Assembly: GCA_001655205.1 (NCBI GenBank)
Contig: LPNZ01010086.1
Location: 1-33,367 of the forward strand
From: Lenisia limosa
Lineage: Eukaryota > Breviatea
Direction: 5' to 3'
Length of the DNA stretch: 33,367 nucleotides
The position numbers and the translations under genes were made by a program. Shown piece by piece: positions 9,750 to 19,936 of this stretch. The stretch's first letter is position 1. Each line of letters starts with the position of its first letter. Below the pieces are notes generated by a model. That model did no database searches. It was not told the origin of the DNA and saw only the letters and a list, made by a program, of their open reading frames with translations.

Positions 9750-12408
9750 ATGTCGCAGTTTTCCCCTGCCGTCTCCACTCCGCCGGTCCAGTCTGGGCAG
9801 TCCTCATTCCCATCAGGTCCGGTCCAGAATCCAAGCCAGGTTCGCCCAAATATCTTCCTCAATGTTTCGTCATGTATGTATGATCGCTTGGTTCAGTCCT
9901 TTCGGAGGCGAAGTAACTTCCCCCTTAGTTCATGGCGCCTTTCACACCGACAGCGACCAACTCGCCAATGTATCCAAGACAAGGCGATGGTAGGGCCCAA
10001 AGGATTGATTTTGTGTTGTGCTTATTCTTTGCAGGCAATTTTGTAAATCGGTCTTCACCTGGGCAATCTTTTACTGGTGAGGATGATTGACTCAGAATCA
10101 AAGGGTAAACTGAATAGGACATAGTTTAGACCCTCTTTCCATTTTTTTTTTTTTTTTAGTTCAACAACGTTATNNNNNNNNNNNNNNNNNNNNNNNNNNN
10201 NNNNNNNNNNNNNNNNNNNNNNNNNNNNNNNNNNNNNNNNNNNNNNNNNNNNNNNNNNNNNNNNNNNNTCCCGTAACCGAGCCTTTCAGTTCGGTATCCA
10301 CGGTTCCAATCCCGATGACTCTGACGCCGATGTCGCAGCTGTCAGCAGTGCAGGATGTTTTGACGCGAAGCTCAGTCGCGCAGCCCATTGACCAAGCAGG
10401 CCTCAATGCCGTGATGGGCAACATTGTCAATGCAATCACGGGTTATAACCATCAAACCAACGTCATACCCCCCGCACAAGGCCCGATATCACCAGCGTAC
10501 ACCTTTGTTGAGCCTCCCTCTCAGCCCGGACCCAGCGTCAGACAACAAAGCCCTGCCCCGGCCCTTCAAGTCTCTGTTGAGCGATCGCCTTCTATTCACC
10601 TTCCTGGTGCCTCCGGGGGACCGAGCTTGCAAAACCAGACAGCTCGCCCAAGCCTAGCGCCTCAGGTGGGGCCTAAAAGCAAATATCATTCAAATAAAAG
10701 TCTGTCAAAAGACATACTAAATGAGAAATCGTTGAAATGTGATGTTGGTGATGACTTTGGGATATATTAATGCTTTTCACCTTCTCATACGTATGATATG
10801 ATATGCAGTTTTCAAATCAATACATCTTCATGATGGTTGCTTTCAAGGGCACAAACAGCCCGTCTGTTGGCACTATAAACGCTCTAGGAACCCAGTGCTC
10901 CCCCGCAACTTGACGCTGCCAGTCTGCTCTCGGTAATCCAGTCAACTTTGGGCTCCTCAAGTGACCCCGCCGCCGCGCTCGCTCAAATCTCCAACCTCAT
11001 TAGTCCGCAGGTCACATCTCCCCAGTTTTCTCAAACTCAGCATTACCCCCAACAAAACGTGAGTTGCCTTATGTGGAAGTATTTGGCTTGTTATTGTGAC
11101 TTTTCACCCTCCAGAAAGAGCCCCTTCAAACGCTCACCCCACACCAAAGCCCTCAGATTCCCTTGTCAGTAAGCTATGTTCAATTCATTCCTTACAAGGG
11201 GTGATCTTCTTTGATAAAGAGAGAAATATGAAGAGCCTTACCTTGCAGTCGCCTCGAGTTCTTCAAGTTGTCCCTGTCCATTCAGAACAGTTCAATGTCC
11301 AGAACACGGTGGCGGTGCACCCTGCCTCCACAGGATCGTTCCAGCATTCTGTGCCTAAGCAAGTCCTTCAGGAGCACATGCCTCGCGAAATAGCCCCGCC
11401 ACAACCCCCACAGCAGCAAATGCCACAGCTCCCACAGCCCCAAATCCCGCAACCACCAATCCAGAAACCAATCATCCAAAGTGTTCCCCCACCACTGGTA
11501 TACCCTCTATTAATTCGTCCATATTGTGATGAGTTATTTCTCATCTTTCATATTTGGCGAATGTTTTCACATTAATTCATTTTGTCCTCAAATTTTCTCT
11601 GACCATGTAGACTCCGCAGTTCCAAGTTCCCTCACCAGCACAGTTCCAAGCGGTCAAATTACCACAATTTACACACCCTACACATACCCCTGTTCCACCA
11701 CCGTTTGTTGGCTCAGTATGACATTAATTTCATTTCATTTTCTACCCGCCCGTATCATTACCTCATATCTTCAGCGTTGAAACCCAGAACTTTTCTTCCT
11801 CAGCCCCGTGGTCCGGAAGACATCTTGTGTCTCCAAGAGGTATGACTGTCTTGAAAGCCAATGCTGCTTCTGTGGTGTTTATATAACATACTACATTGTC
11901 CTCTGCGGCAAAAACAGGCCCGTTCGACTCACTACTAGGCGTTATGGCTGAAACGTGGGACATTTCAACTAAGGAGCCCACAGAAGCTAGCTCCATCGGT
12001 ATGCTTCAAATTAAGCACAAAACTAGAGCACTTCAAGGGATGTGATTTATTACCCCTTGCGTCTTGGCCAACTAATGAGTCTCATAATCTTTTTTTTTCT
12101 TCTTCTATCTCTCCATTTTACCATCTCTCTCTTGTTTTCTCCATGAACTTCCAGAAACAAAGCAACCCCCCACTAATCATTCCCCTGAAGTCCTCAAAAA
12201 TGTCACCCCTCCAATGTTCGATGAAGAAGGAAAGTAAACCATTACCCTGTGCTGCTGTAACCCCATGTTTCAAACGCGGATTTGACTGTTCAGTCGTTCC
12301 CCACCGCGCCCCTCTACCCCCCTGTCCCCGGCTCCCACAGACTCAAAACAGGCGCATATGCGCAAGTTACGCGAACGCAACAAAACGGGTCTGCGTTACG
12401 TGATTTGA
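9750..12408 (+). CDS. Pro/Gln/Ser-rich low-complexity protein, possible N-terminal region of the NAD kinase
   Basis: About a dozen exons join in phase from ATG 9750 (MSQFSPAVSTPPVQSGQ): 9750-9839, FMAPFTPTATNSPMY, GNFVNRSSPGQSFT, [gap 10174-10268], TLTPMSQLSAVQDVLTRSS..., EPSAPPQLDAASLLSVIQS..., KEPLQTLTPHQSPQ, SPRVLQVVPVHSEQF...PPQPPQQQMPQLPQPQ, TPQFQVPSPAQFQ, NFSSSAPWSGRHLV, PFDSLLGVMAETWD, and a final exon ending HMRKLRERNKT. If that exon is read through, it stops at TGA 12406-12408. If the donor GTCTGC at 12389 is used, it joins in phase to the kinase exon at 12475. No folded domain is recognised. Composition suggests a disordered scaffold or regulatory tail. The true start is unsettled (9257, 9470 or 9750). 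Confidence 0.6.
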
Positions 12409-12474
12409 AATGCCTCCTGAACTCTTGTTGGCTCAATGAAACTTCTCGATTGCCTACACAGCCAACTCCTCTAG

Positions 12475-14514
12475 TGTGGCACTTCAGCAAAACCGGACTG
12501 AGGCGATGTGATGACCCTGAGACCGGCACTCTACCTGGCCGGTTCCCTCTGGAGCTCGTGGACCATGCTTCGAAGACGAGGGTCCGTCTTATGTGGGACT
12601 CACCCCCACGAAAGGTCTTGATCATCAAGAAGCGTAATGAGCCAAAGATCACTCAGATCCTAATGGAAATGGCCAAGTATGGGGACTGGTGACTCTTTAA
12701 GATACTATCGAGCAGGTGCAGGCACCATATGAAATCCCTTATCATAAATGTCTTGTGAAAGAACCTTTTTCAAACGTATATGTTGTTAAAGATCTTTGTA
12801 TCAACAAGCAAGAGTATTAGTATAGCATCATTCATTACAATGAAGGTGGCTGAAGGAAGAAAAGAACATCGATGTTACAGTGGAAGAAAAGGTGTGTTAT
12901 CTCCTGTCATGCCAATATTGCCTGTACAAGACAAAGCGACTTTGTCCACTCACCTTTTCCTAATAGTCCAAATTTGTTGGTTGCTTTATGTTCCTGAGTG
13001 TGACACGACAGGTGGCAGCAGATACTGGGCTGGAAGCTTTCGATGACACTGATGTTGACCGGTTAGCCCAAAGCACAGACTTCATAGTGTGCCTTGGGGG
13101 GGACGGTACATTGCTACACGTCAACGCCATCTTCTATGGCAGGTGTGCTGGGCGCTCCTTTGAAATAAGATTGTACAGAATCAAGGAATTCAACAAGGAA
13201 AAAAGGGTGATTATTTGCATAAGCAACTGTTTATAGGATCAATATTGCAAAGAGATTACAATAATATAGCATATTTGAACCCTAGCACAGGCATATTTCT
13301 AACTGACCCCCCCCCCCCCCNNNNNNNNNNNNNNNNNNNNNNNNNNNNNNNNNNNNNNNNNNNNNNNNNNNNNNNNNNNNNNNNNNNNNNNNNNNNNNNN
13401 NNNNNNNNNGAGGTGGAGGACTTCAGAGAAAACATCCAAGATGTTATTGAAGGTAGGAGTCTGGCGTAATATGATGGAATGAAAATGGAACAATTTGAAA
13501 ATACAGGACGCTGCTTCTTGACCCTTCGGTCTAGGCTGAGAACTAAGATCTGGGTGCATAGAGACGGCCAGCTACAGAAGGTGGGCTTGACTTTGGGGTT
13601 ATTTACAAATGAGATTGTTTTTTGGTTTTTTGACAGGATGTGTTTTTCATAAAGTCAGCACGGGTGTGGATCGATGATGTGATGGTATAACCAACCTCCC
13701 AGATTACTGGCCCGGAAGTACGACAAGGTTTATGTCTCAATGACGTTGTTATTGACAGAGGACCGCAGCCCTCAATGGTTAACTTGGAGCTGCATATCAA
13801 CGGTAAGCTACGGCCAAGCTAGTACTTAAATACTCGCTTATCGGAGCATTACTGGGTTTAGTTATAATGAAAAGGGCTGCTTATCCTTTGAAGAAATGAT
13901 AGACCCTTAACACTGCAGACATCAACATCACGAACCTCACTTCGGACGGGGTCATTATTTCTACAACCACTGGGTCTACTGCGTACTCTCTGGCTGGTTG
14001 GCTGGAAAGGGTTTTCGTTTTGTATTCACAAACCATCGTTTGTCAGAAGCATATCCATTGGGCCGTTTGAATGGGATATTTAGCTCACTTGACCAGCCGG
14101 CGGCTCAATGTGCCATCCCATGCTCCCTGGCCTACTCATCACCCCCATCTGTCCACACTCTCTGTCCACACGCCCCCTCATCCTGCCCGACTCATGTGAT
14201 GTTAAGCTCATTGTCGCCAAAGGTATGTCCTATGATGTGGCACGAAGAAAATCAAACATGATTGTCATTTTGTAACTGGATAGAATCGCGGGGTAGTGCC
14301 TATGTTTCTCTGGACGGCCGCACTCCCATCAAAATTCAGCCCGAAGACTACGTGCATATCCAAATGTCACGTCAGCCTGTTCCTTGTAAGTATTGACTGT
14401 ACTTGTGATGATAATTCAGGCGTGAATCGAGTGGATGATGTTGGTGACTGGTTCAACAGCCTTGCCGAATGCCTTCATTGGAACAACAGAAGACCACAAA
14501 AAGTGCTCCTCTAA
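12475..14514 (+). CDS. NAD kinase (ATP-NAD kinase), catalytic region
   Basis: Makes NADP+ from NAD+ and ATP in the cytosol. Exons: 12475-12676, 12846-12891, 13012-13142, [gap 13321-13409], 13410-13452, 13507-13580, (13637-13684), 13703-13802, 13919-13996, 14097-14222, 14284-14385, 14420-14514 (TAA). Landmarks: [27 protein letters not shown] (the GGDG motif), [75 protein letters not shown] and the eukaryotic C-terminal [19 protein letters not shown]. The segment carrying the usual 'FLGSLGFL' is missing, probably inside the gap. No good in-frame ATG precedes exon 12475 except MWDSPP (12592), so upstream exons are expected. It converges with the UBA-like gene, 213 bp between stops. Confidence 0.93.
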
Positions 14515-14727
14515 TGTGTACAGTTTTGTTTATGTTTCTATTTATTGTTTCCTTAGAGTTTCAATTTGGCACAACCATAATTACCTTTGTAAATAATACC
14601 ATAAACGGACAAAGAAAAGCAAAGAAAGACAAACAACGTTGTGTCGTCACCACCCGGAGCCAAAACTGATATCTGCTGAGTTGTAGGACCAATTTGACTG
14701 TGTCTGTGGGGTAAGTTGTGGAAGGAT

Positions 14728-17700
14728 TCAAAACTGCAGAGAGACAAAGACACTCATCTACCATTGGGGTATGGAATCCCTGGGGTTTCTGAATTGGAGG
14801 AGTGGGTTGAACTGGCTTCTAAACATTATCAGGTCAACACAACATTTTACATAATATCATTCAAGCGCTTCTAAATCTGGAAGTGTTTTGAAGAGCAAAT
14901 GCGAATTCCAACACCAAATCGGTTAATACCTGCTAATTGTCCCAATAAAAGACCCGACCTACAAGTGGGGCTGCAGCAGGCTTGAGCTTGTGAGCGGGCT
15001 TGGGTTCATTTGGGGGCTGTTTTAGGGTAAGGTTTAAACTGGTTAAAAACAAAGTGGAAAATAATTTAACATGTGCTGAAGAAATACCATTACCTCATAC
15101 ACTGAGTTTGGGTTCAGACTTGGATTGAGAAATGGATTTCTGAAAAATAACAAAATTGACAACTGTATTTCTTTTACAAGTCTTTGATTTAGTCCGTTTA
15201 CTCCACCTGATAACTCACAATAGAAATCAGTTAACTCAATATTTCAATAGCCCTCGATTCCCCTATCCCCACAGTGACATTGCTGCCTACACCGAGATGT
15301 AGAGACTCAAAACTTTCTTCAATTGGTTCGGCCAAAAAAGAGGGACCGCTGAACTTTTGCTGGGGTTGTGGCGCCTGTGGTGGTCAACACTAGGGCTTCC
15401 CTGTGGTCTGAAAATGACCAGTAAAACATTGATATTTATCGAGGTTTTATCCAGAAATTCGGTCTTTTTTGGGATCGTAGGGAAGCCCCAGTCAACACTG
15501 AACAAAGTTGAAGTTGTTTCGTGAAAGAATGAGATTAACCAGAAGAAACCCTGCTTGCCTTCTTTGTAACAGGAGTAGCATTAGAGGTAGCGTTGGGAGC
15601 AGTCGTTGCTGATGACGGTGTTGAGAGAGTTGGAGACAAGGCTGACGCCGGCGATAAAGCGGGCGTGTCTTGGACATGATGGGGGGTCAGGCTGTGCTGT
15701 TGGACGGGCGTCTTAAAGGTCGCTTCACCACTCTTCTGTGTACTCTGGGGTGTAGCAAACTGAGAATGACTATTGGTGGCTTTCTGGACCGGATTCTGGG
15801 GGATTCCAAACACGGTTTTCTGTATGGAATTTGATCCTGGTCGCTTTGCCCATGGGTTGACCGTGGGAGATGCGTTAGCTGACGTGCCCCAGGGGTTACT
15901 TCCTCCCGGCTTCTGACCCTGGGCCAGTGACCATGGATTGGCCTTGGTTTGCGAGGGCGACGGCTGCGATGGTGTATGCGGTGGTTGATTTTCTTGGGTG
16001 AAGGGATGAGATGGGTGATTTTCTTGGGTGAAGGGATGAGATGAGTGATTTTCTTGGGCGAAAGGATGAGATGGTTGATTTTCTTGGGCGAAAGGATGAG
16101 ATGGTTGATTTTCTTGGGTGAAGGGATGAGATGGGTGATTTTCTTGGGCGAAAGGATGAGATGGTTGATTTTCTTGGGCGAAAGGATGAGATGGTTTGTT
16201 CATTTGGCTGAAAGAATGCGTTGACTCTGTGACATCTTGAGATGGCGCCATGAAGTTAGGCTTGCCGAAACTCTTGGGGGGCTTGTCGCCAAATGACGTA
16301 TCGTCTACTTCCGAATTAGGCAAGTTCAGCGGCTGTGAGCTGAACCATTCCGAGGACTCACGGTGATCCGTGATCATGTTGCTGCAGGAATTATCGGAAG
16401 CGCTTTCGTTATCAACAAAGCCGGGCCTTGACATTATGGATGAGTGTGCCGCAACAGAAGGAGTCTGTTGGAGTGAGGAAGAAGCTAGCCACTTTATGTT
16501 ATTGTTACCTTGTGACAATCATACGCCTAGGATAAACCAGCTTACCCATTCATTGGTCTGAGGAACGAACGCCGCCTGCTTGGCTTTAAGTTCTTCAATC
16601 TGACGCTGCTGCTCCTGCATTAGTTGCATCTGCTGAGTGTACTGCTCCTTGTGCTTTTGAACCTCGTCTTGGTGGCTGCTGATGGATGGCTGAGATGGAA
16701 CTAAAATGTGCATGGTGAATGGTTAAGAAAAATACCCCAGGTATACGATAATATGTATATGCCTGTGATAGATCATATGATATATGTTTTGCATACAATC
16801 ATATCATATGATATGTGATGAAGTGACGTTTTGAGTTCTTTTTCATTTACCCCCCCCCCCCTTCATACACTGTGAAGTTGAAGATGTAAAAGGATTTTGA
16901 GTTGAAGGGGTAGAGAAAGGACTGCTTCGTGCTGATGGTTGGGAAGGGGTTGCAAAAGACGTTGATGGTGGCTTGGAGGCGGATGATGGTGGTGAAGGGA
17001 GTTGTGCGGGGGAAGGTGGATGGGTCAGAGTGCTGAAAGGGGATTGGTAATGCGATTGTGAAGTTTTCGCTGGCAAAGGAGAAGCAAAGTACTTGTTGAC
17101 AGCCTTGTCCAGAATACCTTCTGTGGAATCCAAATATTCCATAACCTGAACGATGAGAGCTTGTTTATCTACCAATTTTGGACCATATGGTAATACGACA
17201 GATAATAGAACACAAACCTGTTCTCTTGGGAGAGGGCCTGTAACCATTTGAAACTCCGAAATCTTATCTTCAGAATAATTGGGCGATGTAGTGGCTGCAG
17301 TAAGTAAGGGGGGACTGGAAAGAGACTCATGTGCCTCTGGGGTTCTACATTCAGAAGCCTGCATAAAGAGATCGACAGCTCGCTCAGCGTTCCCCTTTGC
17401 TTCGAAGTAATACGCCTAAGGAATTAACCTGATCAATTCATGGAGTGTGCCATCTGATCTGCGCCCTCACCAGCAGAGTAGAGTCTGAAGGTCCAGCACC
17501 AACAATGAACCTCATCTGCTTGAGACCTTCGTCCTGGTCGGCCTCTTTCGCAGGTTCGGATTGCTGCGAGGGCTGAAATGTTGGTTGAAGGATCTCTGAC
17601 AAACCTTGTCTTCATGAAGCATAGAGCTTTCTTCACTTATCAACTTATCAAGAGCTTTCTGATAATCACCATAAAACTCTTTACTGGCCTGACAAGTAAT

Positions 17701-19206
17701 TAGTCAGGGTCGAGGTAAAAAGGCGTAATAAACATTTGCGTACCGCCCTGAGTTGATCTTTGGTGAAGCGGGTGTCTCCAACCATTGTCAGTAAACTGTG
17801 AACACAGGTCTCATATTCTGTGGGGGTATTGTTAGTTATATAAATGCATATAATACCACAATGTCGCAATACATAAAGTATTATTGCTCACCTCCAATAC
17901 TGGGTTTATTTGACCACTTTGAAACCTCAGTCAGTTTAGGCTTAAAAGTTGAGAAGAAAAATAGAAACAATCAAAAGATGGCACTTGAATGAATGTTAAT
18001 GGACTTATATCTTCAAACCTTGATATAATCAGGAGTTAAATCTGGCTGCGATACAGAGGAGAATGGGTTGGCTTCCTAGGAATAATGTCAAAAAAGAGAG
18101 GTAATACAAAGAGATAACTGTTTAGTCATCTTCTTTCCTCATAACAATACTAAATACCATACAGCTGGAGATAGGTCACCAGGGAATCCCGGGTTCTTAA
18201 CGTGTCAATCACGAACAAAAATCAGTGGTTAATGAGGGCCATACCAGAGGGGGTGGAGTCATTGTCTTTCTCACAATTGGCTCATTCTTTTGTTTCTTCT
18301 TTTTACGCTGGAAAATGAAACTGCAGTAAGTCGAATTAACCCTCATTATTCCCATATATTTTACCAGAAGCTCTGATCTCTGCTTACTTGACGCTTTTGT
18401 TTCCTAAGAAATGAGAACTAGTTGGAACTTCAAAAAAGAAAGTGGGGGTTTCAAATCGAATCCTTACACCATCATATTTCAAATCGAATCCTTACACCAT
18501 CATATTTTCATGATTGTAGTTACATATCATATTTATTAAGATATAAACAGCACTACTCATTTTTTCTCACCCGTGGAAAGCCTCGAGGTTGAGCTGGGAT
18601 TCTCCTGCGGCTGAGTGGTGAGAGGAGAACGAGCTAAGAGAGTAAAATATTTCTGCTTACCAGCCTTCTTAGTCAAATTAGACATTGCTGCTGACATTTT
18701 CTAAGATATAAGGATTCCTTACAAGGCTCAATTGTACAACCACACTGTTACTGTAGGAAATTTGATTTCCTCCTCTGCCTGCTTTTCTTCTTTCTTGTGT
18801 TGCTTGATCCATCTACACTATCACCAATTTGCATCCGGTTTATTTCAAACAACCCCCAAAATGACAGTACGCCCATCCCACTCCTTTGCGATTTTCTGCT
18901 GCTTTCTGTTGTAGCTTGTCGCATAGTCCCTTAGTGATTAACTGATATTTCCAAATCACCACTGATGGACCCATATTTTCCCACAATTTTTCTGGTAAAA
19001 AATCACATTAAAGCACAGTCTTGTTTTCACGCAACAAGGAAAAAAAAAAACGCAAGGCTTACATATGGTTCTGTCTCTTAATGGAGTCCCACTTTGCTTC
19101 CTCTGACTTCTTCCACTGCGTCATATCCTTGGAAGTAAACAAAGTGAAGACTTAACCAGGTCCTTACTGCTGGATTAGCTGAGCGTGGAGGAGGAGGTGC
19201 AGGCAT
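14728..19206 (-). CDS. UBA/CUE-like, coiled-coil, NPF/NPW-motif protein
   Basis: Start MPAPPPPRSANPA (19206); about 20 exons in phase. Order of parts: Lys/Glu-rich N-terminus (DMTQWKKSEEAKWDSIK); a 16-nt exon (18403-18388); basic stretch RKKKKQKNE; three segments that look like UBA/CUE or UBA-like folds (RFTKDQLRAASKEFYGDYQK; FIVGAGPSDSTLLAYYFEAK; ALIVQVMEYLDSTEGILDK); Ser/Pro-rich region with NPF; Gln-rich coiled coil (QQMQLMQEQQRQIEELKAKQ); a decapeptide minisatellite; NPW repeats (NPWSLAQ, NPWGTS, NPWAKR); then NPFLNPSLNPNS and Pro-rich tail exons ending FHTPMF (TGA 14730-14728). If the donor after SRVSS is not used, the protein ends at TAA 15537-15535. NPF/NPW motifs are known ligands of EH domains, so a role in ubiquitin-linked membrane traffic is plausible but inferred. 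Confidence 0.7.
15392..15490. mobile_element. Palindromic MITE-like element, copy 3, with 9-bp target duplication
   Basis: A 99-bp element with inverted ends AGGGCTTCCCTG and GTAGGGAAGCCCC. It is flanked by the exact direct repeat GTCAACACT at 15383-15391 and 15491-15499. The core keeps TTTATCGAG and CGGTCTTTTTTG, as in copy 1. It lies in the UBA-like gene. Read on that gene's strand, the duplicated 9-mer is AGTGTTGAC, which contains the AG of a 3' splice site. A 9-bp duplication is typical of Mutator-like (MULE) transposition. Confidence 0.85.
15983..16192 (-). repeat. 30-bp coding minisatellite, 7 units
   Basis: Seven 30-bp units beginning at 15983, 16013, 16043, 16073, 16103, 16133 and 16163, plus a decayed eighth (16193-16222). 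Each encodes PSHPF(A/T)QEN(Q/H) in the UBA-like protein. The units alternate between two variants (GGGTGAAGGG and GGGCGAAAGG), so expansion probably involved multi-unit blocks. Confidence 0.95.
18449..18504. repeat. 28-bp tandem duplication in an intron
   Basis: TTTCAAATCGAATCCTTACA... occurs at 18449-18476 and 18477-18504 with no visible difference. It lies in the intron just upstream (on the minus strand) of the 16-nt exon of the UBA-like gene. Confidence 0.9.
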
Positions 19207-19546
19207 CTTGGTCCCTCTTGTGATGGAAGAGAGGGTCCAATGGAAGTATCAGCCTTGTGAACAAGCACGAGAGAAGCGTTTGAGCGTCTAATATATTTAA
19301 TAAAACAGATAGCTGGTTTTATTTCAAGGTAGCACGAAGAGGAGGCTGAGAGGAGGTGAGTGTTTTCTGCGGTTGGGACAAAAAGTCGAGATACTTTATC
19401 GAAGTTTATCGACTTACCTTGCCTCTGGTCTTTCTTTTCTTAACAACAAAAGCAGCAATTATTAAAATAAAATGATGGGTGGGTGAGCAGCAAAGGTTAA
19501 CGTTTTCTCACAATCAGCAGATAGGTCCCTCCACCATATTGACAGC

Positions 19547-19864
19547 ATGATTGAGTCGCTTGAAGCTGACCTTGGTATTACCCCCTCCCAGGTGAGTATC
19601 GATTCAGGTATACTTAATTTAACAGCAGACTTACAGCACCCTCTCTACGGAGGGTACTATACTCACCCATTCAGGTTGACGCCAAGGCTTACTTCAAGAT
19701 AAACCCTGATGTTACTCTTAAGAAAGTATGGAGGAATCTTTCTTTTGGATCTTATTTGTGATGAAGGATAATTTTTATTCTTGCAGGAAAAGTGTAAGGA
19801 ATGCAACTATGTGCTGGCTCTTCCCATTGACACAAAGTGCCCCTTGTGCTCATGCCCACTGTGA
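19547..19864 (+). CDS. Possible small zinc-ribbon protein
   Basis: Three exons join in phase: MIESLEADLGITPSQ, VDAKAYFKINPDVTLKK and an exon with EKCKECNYVLALPIDTKCPL followed by CSCPL, then TGA 19862-19864. The last exon holds a C-x2-C-x14-C-x2-C pair that could bind zinc. Its frame might also extend 5' of ATG 19547 (RSLHHID). It could be a separate gene or the 5' part of the tRNA-binding gene downstream, using donor GTGAGA at 19861; that route forces a different frame (LDMCCVQLLSQICPK) but does re-enter the Lys-rich exon in phase 0. The family is not recognised. Confidence 0.4.
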
Positions 19865-19936
19865 GATGGAATGCATCCACAAGCAGATTGTTTTTGTTTC
19901 CAGGGATATGTGTTGTGTTCAATTGTTGAGCCAAAT

